In this document: positions 12,501-38,241 of the stretch, piece after piece | Layout of the letters: each line of letters opens with the position of its first letter | How positions within the stretch are numbered: the stretch's first letter is position 1 | Source of the DNA: Triplophysa rosa | Lineage: Eukaryota > Chordata > Actinopteri > Cypriniformes > Nemacheilidae | Assembly (NCBI RefSeq): GCF_024868665.1 | Contig: NC_079890.1 | Location: 35,138,296-35,202,295 of the forward strand | Length of the DNA: 64,000 nt | Direction of reading: 5' to 3' | Position numbers and translations under genes: made by a program | The notes under the pieces: model-generated | What the model saw: only the letters and a program-made list of their open reading frames with translations | Database searches by the model: none | What the model was told of the DNA's origin: nothing

Positions 12501-14132
12501 TTTATTTCAAAGGAATTATTTTGACAGAGCAATAAGGTTTACTGAAAACCAGCACTGACTTATCTTACAGGGGGCGCTATTGGATAGCTGTCACTGTATA
12601 CAACATATGTAATGGTTATTGGGACACTAGTTGTTGGCTGCCAGCAGGGCCTTAGCTTTTAAAATCCTTTGGCTTGGTGGCCTTGAAACATTGGAGGGTC
12701 TGAGAGGCTGGGACACTGGTTCTGCTAACCCAATGAATTGAGCGCTCTGTGGGAACATTCTTGAAAATTGCATACATCCAGTAAAGTTGGACTTTTTATT
12801 TAAACAGCATAGTGTAGTTATACCTTTAAGAGGGTTTAACTCTGGGTTAATGTCATTCTTAAATTCATGCCAAAGCTAAAGTATGGAGTCTACAAAAACC
12901 TGTAATCATTAAATTGGGAAAATCATATAAATGGCTATTATTGTTTTATTGAATTGTAAAATATGACTATATTTGGTGCAAACATTTTATCCAGCTTTTC
13001 GTCTGAGAAAGACACTTTCTTAACTGCGGTAAAGAGATCAAAATAATAACAATTCTGTCATCATTTATTCACCCTCATGTTGTTCAATTATGACTCTTTC
13101 TTCTGTGGAACACAAAAGAAGATATTTTGAGAAATGCCTCGGTGGTTTTGTGTCCATTCAATGTTGTTTGGTTAGCAACATTCTTAAAATATGTTTTTTG
13201 TCTTCTGCAGAATTTACTATTCACAAATACGACTCGCATATAAGCTGGATATATTCTGTCACAAATTTTATTTATGTCTAAAAAAGTAAAACTGATAAAC
13301 TCTTATCATCACCTCTGTAATGTACACATTATGTGACACATCAATAGTTAAAGCCCCTCAACACTAACAGTTTAGATTCTTGATAACTAAGTAATAACAG
13401 AAAGTCTGAACTTGGCCAGCAAACTTTGTTAGCTTTGCTGTGACCATATAAGGACCCTTGCTCAAGTCTGAGAGACAGGCAGAGCCTGCGCAGCCCAGAT
13501 CCCCCTATAAAATCCACCTAAAGAAAAACAACTTGGACAATAAACATTTATGAAATAAAACTGGGAAACCTAAACTCGGCTGGTGGCCACTTGAGGTTAT
13601 CATCATAATCAACTAACAGTAACAACCGCTTACAACATTGCACATAAACCCAGAAAAAAAACAGTTTGTGGTCATTGTTCTGTGGTCTTATATAACTTCA
13701 TCATTAGCTGGATACTATTTAGTCTAACCATAGGCAACTAACTGGATACCATATATACTCAGATGTATCCTAAACCAATCAAACATCATCCAGGAACAAA
13801 ACTTTATTATCATCTTAAACTAAACGTATCACATGACTAACACCAAGAAACTTTTTAGATTTTTAAACTGGTAAAAATATAATGGATGCTTTAATTAAAA
13901 AACCAAACACTAAAAAATAAAGTCATGGAAAAGGAAAAAACAATGTCGGCCAACGATGTCGTATCAAGTTTAAGTCATTATTACATTATGGACAGTGATC
14001 GTCAGAGATATATTGAAGTCTCACCTCGAACACCTGAAGAGGATGTTGCTGTTCTTGTGCGCTCTGGCGCAGTCTGAAGCCCCATGGCGCGCCACCGCGC
14101 AGCGTTACGCACACATAATCTCCAGTGCCCAT
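1..14132 (-). CDS. synpo2: synaptopodin-2 (myopodin), partial gene, C-terminus off left edge
   Basis: SYNPO2 is an actin-, alpha-actinin- and filamin-binding protein of Z-discs and stress fibres. Coding exons on the minus strand are 14132-14025, 5022-4871, 3872-3175 and 1750 to beyond position 1. Phases join cleanly (108, 152 and 698 nt, then at least 1750 nt), giving about 902 residues before the window edge. The translation starts [19 protein letters not shown] and carries family landmarks: the N-terminal PDZ domain, [47 protein letters not shown], and the RDERISVP...[19 protein letters not shown] block. All introns have GT-AG ends. The missing part is the C-terminal actin-binding and KPLNALDVMKHQPYQLN-type region known in vertebrates. 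The gene is head-to-head with sec24d. SYNPO2L and SYNPO are the alternatives, but the PDZ start and neighbouring sec24d favour synpo2. Identification is by memory of the family. Confidence 0.93.
1751..3174 (-). other. synpo2 intron 3
   Basis: AT-rich with a TATATA-rich patch at 2760-2860. I see no exon, named repeat or RNA gene in it. Confidence 0.6.
3175..3872 (-). CDS. synpo2: synpo2 exon 3, acidic disordered linker
   Basis: This 698-nt exon lies between acceptor CTTTCCTGTAG and donor GTAAGTAAC. It encodes about 233 residues with no globular fold. One recognisable conserved motif is [17 protein letters not shown] near its start. The end is acidic and Ser-rich ([18 protein letters not shown]) and then basic (HRARHA). 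Joined to the next exon it reads [20 protein letters not shown]. No stop interrupts the frame. Confidence 0.9.
4352..4675. mobile_element. Angel-type palindromic MITE
   Basis: Starts TTAAAGGAACAATTCACTC and ends GGGTGAACTGTCCCTTTTAA; the halves are imperfect complements (AATCTGTATAAATT...AATTTATACAGATT-like). TTAA lies at each end. It is located in synpo2 intron 2. Confidence 0.8.
4871..5022 (-). CDS. synpo2: synpo2 exon 2, second half of PDZ domain
   Basis: The exon runs from acceptor TTTCCTATAG to donor GTACTC, 152 nt. It encodes [20 protein letters not shown], then VNGKSC and a helix ending CLQLLVKR. This corresponds to the beta-C to alpha-B part of the PDZ fold (mammalian pattern: GLCEGDEVVSINGNPC...LQMLIKR). 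Phase 0 in and phase 2 out match the neighbouring exons. About 9 kb of repeat-rich intron separates it from exon 1. Confidence 0.92.
5290..5435 (+). mobile_element. tRNA-derived SINE with L2-type tail
   Basis: Starts with a tRNA-like part holding an A-box-like TGGCTTAGTGGTTCGAGCAC and a B box GGGTTCGATCCC. It ends with the LINE-shared tail TAAGTCGCTTTGGATAAAAAG and GCGTCTGCCAAATGCATAAA. In synpo2 intron 2-1, antisense to the gene. Confidence 0.82.
6030..6660. repeat. palindromic 'AGTATGCGATTTCGGACGCAG' repeat region
   Basis: GTCCGAAATCTCAGTATGCG at the left and CAGTATGCGATTTCGGACGC at 6471 belong to a teleost DNA repeat; ACTACTTCCG / CCGGAAGTAGT and TACCCGGATGGTCTACTA / AGTAGGCCATCCGGGAA-type pairs give inverted structure. 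No coding capacity. Boundaries are approximate. Confidence 0.6.
7440..9728 (+). pseudogene. L2/CR1-type LINE, 5'-truncated, reverse transcriptase with in-frame stop
   Basis: A non-LTR retrotransposon inside synpo2 intron 1, antisense to the host gene. The frame at 7382-8011 holds reverse-transcriptase motifs [50 protein letters not shown] and the catalytic [15 protein letters not shown] at 8009-8011 interrupts, and the same frame resumes to 8800 with the family's C-terminal region ([24 protein letters not shown], [22 protein letters not shown]). The 3' UTR runs to a tail AAAAGCGCTATATAAATAAA followed by TTGAG repeats at 9702-9728. The endonuclease is missing, so the copy is dead on arrival. 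L2 versus CR1 clade is not resolved. Confidence 0.85.
9441..9590 (+). repeat. (TG)n-rich microsatellite in LINE 3' UTR
   Basis: An impure TG/TGTC repeat of about 150 bp within the LINE tail. It produces several spurious frames of Cys/Val or Thr/His on both strands. Confidence 0.9.
9729..11861 (-). other. part of synpo2 intron 1 without recognised repeat
   Basis: Mostly AT-rich unique-looking sequence. The one item is a possible minus-strand exon of 97 nt at 10703-10799 (see findings). Nothing else is supported. Confidence 0.5.
10877..10900 (+). repeat. (TG)n microsatellite
   Basis: Twelve TG units in synpo2 intron 1. Confidence 0.9.
11862..12115. mobile_element. Angel-like MITE, diverged
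   Basis: ATTCTTTCATCATTTTCTCACCCTCATG at the left and CATGAGGG...AATGATGACAG at the right, with GAACACAGAAGAAGATATTT and AAATATCTTCTTTTGTGTTC as internal complements. Shown segments are approximate. TTAA ends are lost. In synpo2 intron 1. Confidence 0.65.
13040..13215. mobile_element. Angel-like MITE, partial
   Basis: ATTCTGTCATCATTTATTCA, CCTCATGTTGTTC and CACAAAAGAAGATATTTTGA are present, then TTAGCAACATTCTTAAAATA. The right terminal third is missing. In synpo2 intron 1. Confidence 0.65.
13444..13453. promoter_or_regulatory. CArG box in synpo2 intron 1
   Basis: The sequence CCATATAAGG matches the SRF consensus CC(A/T)6GG exactly. It lies about 570 bp downstream of synpo2 exon 1 in the direction of transcription. 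SYNPO2 is known as an SRF/myocardin-family-responsive muscle gene, so the location is plausible. Function is inferred; ten-base matches do occur by chance. Confidence 0.4.
14025..14132 (-). CDS. synpo2: synpo2 exon 1, first half of PDZ domain
   Basis: This exon encodes 36 codons from the family-typical start MGTGDYVC to VFE, ending in phase 0 before donor GTGAGACTT. The GGAPWGFRL segment is the PDZ carboxylate-binding loop in the form shared by myopodin and PDZ-LIM proteins. I chose the ATG at 14132 because the family starts at MGTGD. An in-frame ATG lies 120 nt upstream (14252, MTPKEGRTP...) with no stop between, so an extended form cannot be excluded. Confidence 0.92.
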
Positions 14133-15438
14133 CCTCCTGCGCAGCTCTCCTCTAGACTGCGAGAGATGAACTTTCTCCCTCTCGATATCTGAAACTGACT
14201 TCGGTGGGTGTAAAACCACAATAGTTGGAGTCCGGCCCTCTTTTGGCGTCATTTTTCAGAGACCTTCCCGAGAGCGTTAACTGCTGCGCTCTCAAGGGTT
14301 TAAAAGTAATGAGTCTCTAATGCGTTTTTATTAGAAATCGTAAGAATTTATGTTCAGAATAAAAACGACCACACATAGAGGTAGATTAAATGGTGAGACA
14401 TACACTTACTCGATTCTTAAAATGATAAACCTAGTTTTAAAAGCACACGTGAGTTGCGGAAAAGTTTGAACATGATGATGAGCAACACATTAGCCTATTC
14501 ATATTTTAGGTGCCCATTGCTGACATTTTTCAACAGGTAGGTAGGCTAAATAATACAGGTGTTTTGTTTATTTTGTACTCGGTGTGTCAGTGATTGAAAA
14601 AATATGAAAAAATCGGTAAGAACTGTTTTAAATGAGAATTGTTGTTAATCTGTCCTCCAAACAAACAAAAAATAGCAAAGAAAGAAACGAAAGAAAACAG
14701 AGTAAAGCCACACCAAGATCACGTCAACAAGAAAAAATATATCATGAAAGTCAGTTGATAACAGGGCAAGATGTTATGTAAAACTATGATGATAGTTCCA
14801 GACACAAAGTGGTATTATTTCTGGCATGCAGTAAGACTTGCAGGCTTTGTGCCAAGAATTTCTTAATATCTTAAAATTATTTTACGTAATGCTATAAGAA
14901 TTCAAGATTTAGTATTCATTATGTCTAATCTCTCACCACTGTGATCAAAATGGCCATTAGCAAAATCAGATTAAATCTAATTTGAAGCCAGAATATTTAC
15001 CATGCCAACTGCCACTGTTCATATCTGTTTGGAGTAAAATAGGTGAAGTATTCATTTGCTCAGAGCCGGTAATCTGGCAGATCATAAAGGACTAAAGTGA
15101 AGAAAGCCTCCAGGACCACCAGGTAAAGAGAACTGCTTTATAAAAATTACAGAATATTTATTAATTTGAGAATGATTAAGGCACCACACAGCCAAAATAT
15201 TAGAACATGTTTGTTGGACTTTATGGAGTCTGTATTCCACGGGTTCCTCTTCAAAAGTAAATAACCAGGAACATACAAAACAGAAATATTAAGGGCAAAT
15301 ACATCACAAACCTCTGGGTGAAATATATATTAATAGCCTACATATAAAAAGATCTAATCCCGATAAGTATACTGCCACATCATTATAGTTTGCCAGAATG
15401 AACGGAATTGCATTTGCTACGCACATCTGCATCCTTGC

Positions 15439-15446
15439 TGACGTGT
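15439..15446 (+). promoter_or_regulatory. TGACGTGT, CRE/UPRE-like site
   Basis: This is the core of the ATF/CREB/XBP1 recognition sequence TGACGTG. It lies about 700 bp upstream of the putative sec24d first exon. Alone it is weak evidence; it is listed because two fuller copies lie nearby at 16194 and 16587. Confidence 0.25.
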
Positions 15447-15613
15447 TGTTGTAAAGACTTTAGATTTTCACAAGACGGTGCAGTTGTTTTACTATCAGAG
15501 AGGACAAGTGCAACCCTCAGTACTGACGCTTTAGCGAAGGAAGTCCCGCCTTCAAGTAAAAAGAGCCAATCATTAAGACTAACGGTTCTCTGGGGGAGGG
15601 GCTATGTACTGAG

Positions 15614-15621
15614 TGACGTAG
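15614..15621 (+). promoter_or_regulatory. TGACGTAG, CRE-like site
   Basis: A near-CRE octamer in the CpG-richer part of the intergenic region, about 530 bp upstream of the putative sec24d exon 1. It is a candidate ATF/CREB3L-family site by motif only. Confidence 0.25.
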
Positions 15622-16149
15622 GTTCTTCGGTGTTGTGAGGCGCTTGCCTGCGCACGCAGCCTGCAAAAGGTGTTTTTAATGCAATCTGAAGTCAAGAAGC
15701 TGAATTTAGGGTACACTTGACGCCCGATTCAATTGTTAGTCGGATATATGTTTATTGTGATCTTAGTCAGAGATTTTTGAGATATCTGTCTTCAAGTAGC
15801 TATGACTTGCTCTCGTGTAGATGAAATAGCTGGCCGGAGGCGGTGCAAATGTGGCCGCCGAGTGGTGAGACTTTACTTGAAAGGAGACCGGTTGTGAGGG
15901 TTGTGGCTAGAAGGGATACAGCTACGGCCGGAAGGCAAAATCTCGCCATAAAATTACAATAAATTACATTAGCTAATGCCTACACCTACCCCAACCCTAA
16001 ACCTAACCTTACAATGATAAAAAATAGTAATCAACTGTTGTCAGCGTGACGAAAATTATGCGGTATTGAAGTGCGCATGCCCAGTGGAGGTAGCTGTATC
16101 CTTTCTAGCCAAAAGCCAGCGCCACGCGCATGCGCAGAGGCAGCTGCTT

Positions 16150-16265
16150 TGTGACGCGGGTACGCACACAGACACCGGGGCTGTGCTGGAGTTTGACGTG
16201 GCACTCTCGGCACGCAATTCAACAGCAGCGGTGGAAGGGACGCCCGTATCATCATTTTCTTTAAG
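16150..16265 (+). other. sec24d: probable non-coding exon 1 of sec24d
   Basis: A consensus donor TTTAAG|GTACG follows a GC-rich stretch, about 1.3 kb before the exon that bears the start codon. The family has a non-coding or mostly non-coding first exon at this place. The 3' boundary (16265) is a good donor; the 5' boundary is a guess because no transcription start can be seen. Confidence 0.4.
16194..16202 (+). promoter_or_regulatory. UPRE (TGACGTGGC) in sec24d exon 1
   Basis: TTTGACGTGGCA contains the full unfolded-protein-response element TGACGTGG bound by XBP1, ATF6 and CREB3L factors. It lies within the proposed non-coding exon 1, 64 bp before its donor. The same twelve bases recur at 16585-16596. 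sec24d is known to respond to Creb3l2 in zebrafish, which makes the motif biologically plausible. Confidence 0.45.
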
Positions 16266-16586
16266 GTACGCCTTTATTATTATTGTCATGTATTAATAAG
16301 AAAACAAACGACAGGTTTGCAGAACTATATAACCTAATGCCGACTTTACTCTGGAGGCGTTTTTATTACGTCTTTTTTGAGAAATGGAAAGTTTGCTTAA
16401 TGTGACAGTTTCCATCTGTAGCAGAAAACGTTACTTTGTATCAATCGATTGACACCACACGCGCGTCGCTTATCTTTGTATCGATCTTGTGTATTTGCAT
16501 ACGGTGGAGTGTTTCTGAATGGACTTTATTCTGTAAAGTCAGCTGTTGTGTATTCAGACATTAAAGGTCTCCGTCATACCGTTATT

Positions 16587-16595
16587 TGACGTGGC
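16587..16595 (+). promoter_or_regulatory. second UPRE (TGACGTGGC), sec24d intron 1
   Basis: This second copy of TTTGACGTGGCA is about 320 bp inside intron 1, in the same orientation as the copy at 16194. Two 12-base matches within 400 bp at the start of a secretory-pathway gene are unlikely to be meaningless, but activity is inferred. Confidence 0.4.
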
Positions 16596-17136
16596 AGTTC
16601 AGGGCAGTGGCCGCCTGATACTGTATATACTGTGCAATGTACATCCACACTGAAAACATTTCTGTATCACTCAAGCATCTCTGTTTTAATTGATCTAAAC
16701 GTTGTTTAAACATATTGACACGTTGCAATGTATTATATCAAAGGCCATTCCTAGAGCAAAAAGTCATGATGCTTCAAAACTTTTCAGGCCACTCTTCATA
16801 AACATCATAGATGAGGACCAGTCCAGTGACTATGTTATCAGAAAAAAATGAATGTTTTAGTTGAAAAACAACTAAAATACAATTATCAATAATGTATTAA
16901 AACAAGGGACATTGCTTGGTGTCTCTGAGTTTGTCTAAAATCTACAGATATGAATCTTTGTGTAACATATGGAATTTGGGATAAGGCGGAGGAGAAATAA
17001 TTAGTGTTGTGTTGAAATTTAATTATTTAGGTATAATAAATACCATAAAACTAAATGTATGAATACATACTGTATATAATTATTTCAGTGACCAAGAACA
17101 TTTGCAGACAAAGAGGCCTAAATGTTTTGGATTAAT

Positions 17137-17170
17137 TCTTCTTCTTCTTCTTCTTCTTCTTCTTCTTCTT
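17137..17170 (+). repeat. (CTT)n microsatellite
   Basis: About eleven CTT units in sec24d intron 1. Confidence 0.95.
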
Positions 17171-17604
17171 TGAAGGTTAAATCTAATAGTGAGACCAGAA
17201 TTGTTTTATTCTAACTTTTATTCGTGGCAGATTGTGTTATCATAAACGTCTCTTATCTCTAAACAGTTTAGTGTCAAAGTTCCTGATCACACGTGTGTAG
17301 GGCTGAGCAAATGATATCAGGTAAACTTTACAGAAAACATTTCATTACCCCAAGCATTTTACATTTTTTCTCTGGCTTTTATTCTCTCGTGCAAGGGTAT
17401 ATGTTACTCCTGTGGTAAATGCAACAGGTACTTTTAAAATAGCTATATTATCAGGTTACTATTTTATGGTTTCAAAACTAAAAGTCTCTTTCTGTTTTAA
17501 GCAAGCATGTATGCAAACTTCATGTGTAATTTTTCATTTTTGGTTGGTTGTAATTTTTTCCAGGTCACCGTTTTTGTTCCTGATTGGAATGAAAGAATAA
17601 CGGC

Positions 17605-34901
<17,297 letters not shown>

Positions 34902-36050
34902 CCAGAGTAAAATAATGTTGTAACAGACAGCCTCCTTCATTTCTATCATGTAAAGCTGCCTATAATATATGACCAAAATCATTTCTGTAGTTGAGTGTGT
35001 ATATGTACTTTATACTTGCATTTCACAGTGGTGTCACAGTTTTACACCTTAAAATGCTCCAGGAGGTATTCAAAAAATATGAGCGAGCGCTTCTCAAAGG
35101 AAAACCGAAGTCCCCGAATTCAAGGTCTATCAAAGAGAAACATTTGACACAGTCGACCTACAGCATAATGACTAAATCTGGCTTGTACTGTGTGGATTTG
35201 GGGAAAACAGTACGTGTCTATTTTTTCGGATGAAAATTTGTGCTGCGTCTATTAAATTATTACATAACGTCTTTGTGAACAAGACAGTACAATGCTTTTA
35301 TTTGTATAACTTCAGGGATGGACATCACACAAAAATCTAAATCTAGTCATGGATAAAAATAAAGCGTATTGGTATTTAGTCAGGAGTGACTACAACCGTC
35401 CATTCATATATTCATACAGTAGTTCAAATCTATACATCAACATCTATGTTTGCTATATAAAGTCTTTGTTTAAATGTTTTACTGGATGTGATTATGCGCA
35501 TCACTCGTTTTTACATATGGTTTGTGGTATATGTTTCGGATACAGCAGGATATTTAAAGGGACACTCCACAACTTCTCAACATCATTCCGTCAGTCTTAC
35601 GATGGCAGTCATCATTCCTATAATAATGATCTTATAATCGAATTCTTTTTGCATCACTTATAAAAAGGCGTTAAGTGTCCTTTACTGAATAACTGATGTT
35701 GACTAAAGCTGGAACGGCCTTCTCTGTTTTTTTTTGTTGTTGTTTTTTGGTAGTCATTCATACGAATTTGCTCTTTGAAGCAAATCCGACGTGGCATTGA
35801 AAGTTTGCCTTGTTTTTTTTCTCCTGACTTTTAACTGCATCTCTGGACAAATACTGTGTATTTTTTGAATTGTAAAGACTTCAGCCTTCAAATATATCTC
35901 AGGTAACTTAGTCTTTGTACCTGCTCATCAGTTGCTTTGAATCCGAACAGAAATTAATAGTTTTGGAAGTCAAGAACAGCCTGTCGTGTGCAATTCAATT
36001 CAAAACCTTTATACAGCTGTTTTTGAATAAAGATGCAGCCCTGTTGACCT
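34902..36050 (+). other. sec24d: sec24d 3' untranslated region
   Basis: This stretch follows the TAA, is AT-rich, has no further open frame of note and ends at an AATAAA at 36026-36031. An earlier AATAAA at 35358-35363 could give a shorter transcript. The end is set about 20 nt after the distal signal. Confidence 0.6.
36026..36031 (+). promoter_or_regulatory. sec24d poly(A) signal
   Basis: Canonical AATAAA, about 1.12 kb after the sec24d stop. It is the last plus-strand signal before the convergent KChIP gene begins its 3' end. Confidence 0.55.
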
Positions 36051-36139
36051 TACATAACATTGCATTTTTGTTTGCGTCCTTTAAATCAATTCAACCTAAA
36101 TCAACCTGAAACGGTGAGACATAAAGAATACAATCATAC

Positions 36140-38241
36140 AATATACATTCTGATCGCTTTATTGATTCTATTTTACAAAACTCAATCATCTATAGTTTCA
36201 CATATAAGCATGAGATTTGCTCACTGCTCCAGTCATCTCTAGCCATCCGTGATGCCTTCACTCACTAAACATGCAGCTGTCGGCTTCCCAGTCTCTTACA
36301 AAAGTGCCGCATCATTTAAATGGGAAATGTCTACATCATAAAGAGGATTCATGACACTCAAATGCAACAGCAAGGCTCGAGTGCAACAAACATGGCTTGG
36401 TTTTCAGAAACGGACCAACAATATTGCAACTGCATTGAAAAGACAGAAACGTGAAAACTACAGGACATCCAGTGTTTGAGATAAGCCACGATTGACTCTT
36501 TAAGATATATTTGGGATGAGCGTTGACAAATCAAGGCACTCGATTTCTAAAAAGAGGAAAAGACTCATGCACTCTTTTTCTGTTTATAAGCTAATATGAG
36601 TCAAACATGCAGGTTGCAAAACGAATAAAGTGATTTGATAGACATTCAAGTGTTTATGGGAGCGTGTAGATGCACTAACATATAAACACGAACCCCATAA
36701 TCTCAGTTTAAATGAGCAGCATATGGAAAATAAAAGTTATGTGCGAATAAAGCATGGAAAAATCGATCAGAAATGTTCAGGAGACGCTTCAAATACAAAT
36801 CCATATTCATTTCAATTCAATCTGATGACCGACTTGCATATTTATACCGTTTCTGTTATAAATCAATAATATGCACTGTCTGACACATTATCTTTAGTTT
36901 TGCTATCTTCTTCAAAAATTCCCTTTCCAAGCTTTGAAAAAGATTTTTGCATTTCAGATTACAGTAAGTGAGAAATATTTCCGAAGCGGAAGAATCTAAG
37001 TGCTTAGATTGAAAGATATTAAAACGGGCTGGAAAATGTAAATACTGAGTTTATGTTTGCTGTGTTCTTGTATGAATTCAATTTCTAATATTCAATAAAG
37101 TATACATTTATCTACTGTGAGCGAGCAGATTTACCACTAGATGGTGACGATAGACACATGTAGAGCAGAATGTATGCTAGATGTGTTTGAGCAAATATCA
37201 CTGATTTCAATTTAGTTACATTTTTTTTGTAACAGCGATACGTAATAAATTAAGAGCAAGTACATAACGATGGGGTAACACATATCAATCATGGACACTG
37301 TAAGACGAGAGGGACTGACATTAATATAGGTTCTTTGCCGACACACAAATACTGAGGGTCACAGCAGAAAAATAAATAAAACCGTATACTGTATGAGTGC
37401 TTGATATCCTAATAAATACATATTCATAATGTTGCTCTGAGAACAGAGATACAGTGCCAAAAAATGTAAACATAATAGCAGGATATGTGACAATTCTTGT
37501 GAGGACTTGGAAATACATAAAAGCAGCATTGTTGTTTGCGTGTTTTAATCCCTAAGACAAATACAATGTGTGCTTTGAAGTGCTACCTGTAGCTTTCAAT
37601 CTATACTCTAGTTGGCAAATAAAAAAAATGTAAATATTTTTAGACCTATTTTTTGCTCTTCGTTATCTTCATTTTACTTTTGATTCGTTTGGCGGGACCC
37701 ACTCGCTCAGTAAGAACATTCTGGAATGGTTCTGTAGACATGTAAAGGTTGCACACGTTTGTACTTTTTAACAGAAAGAAGATTGAACTATTTCTCATTG
37801 TGCTTTACAAACACAAAGGCATGTAAATGGTTCATAATGCTCAAGGGAATCTACTGTATGTTATATATGCGTGATGCATCTGTCTTGTGCCATATGTTAA
37901 AAACATTGGGGAAATTCATCTTTCAAACAATGTGTGAAATACTGTCTATTCCTCTTACTTACATGTAACATGACTTCAGAATAGAAACCAGTTTAAAAGA
38001 TACATTTCCAGAAATGTTGCAGGAATTGTGCACATTTCTGTGCTAAATAAAGTCTTACATTCTTTTTACAAGTAAAGGATATGACAAAAAAATGTAAAAA
38101 TAATTCTTTCTTTGATTTTAAAAATGGTGTGAATGTTGGATCGTGGTATGGATTTGAACTCCATCGATGTCGTCAGGATTTTGTGGAGTATAAAGGTGAT
38201 AATATGAGCTGGCCAGACAGAGTCTACTGTATATTCAGATG
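36140..38241 (-). other. kcnip4: 3' untranslated region of the KChIP gene
   Basis: About 2.1 kb between the TAA at 38242-38244 and the minus-strand AATAAA at 36158-36163. It is AT-rich and nearly free of recognised repeats, unlike the introns on both sides. That contrast supports its being a conserved transcribed 3' UTR. Confidence 0.55.
36158..36163 (-). promoter_or_regulatory. KChIP gene poly(A) signal
   Basis: TTTATT on the plus strand, AATAAA on the minus strand, about 2.08 kb after the KChIP stop codon. It faces the sec24d signal 127 bp away. Confidence 0.5.

Larger units (their letters stand above)
14253..16149. other. divergent synpo2-sec24d intergenic region
   Basis: No exon or clear transposon is recognised here. 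The left part is AT-rich and unremarkable. The part from about 15400 to 16149 is richer in CpG and carries TGACGT-core motifs (15439, 15614), a CCAAT at about 15564 and GC-rich stretches. It should contain the synpo2 promoter (near 14260-14500) and the sec24d promoter (near 15600-16150). Start sites cannot be fixed from sequence alone. Confidence 0.5.

Noticed and set aside
16031..16296. Overlapping 74-77-codon frames in both directions near the sec24d first exon
   Set aside because: The region is CpG-rich, which leaves frames open by chance; no similarity is recognised.
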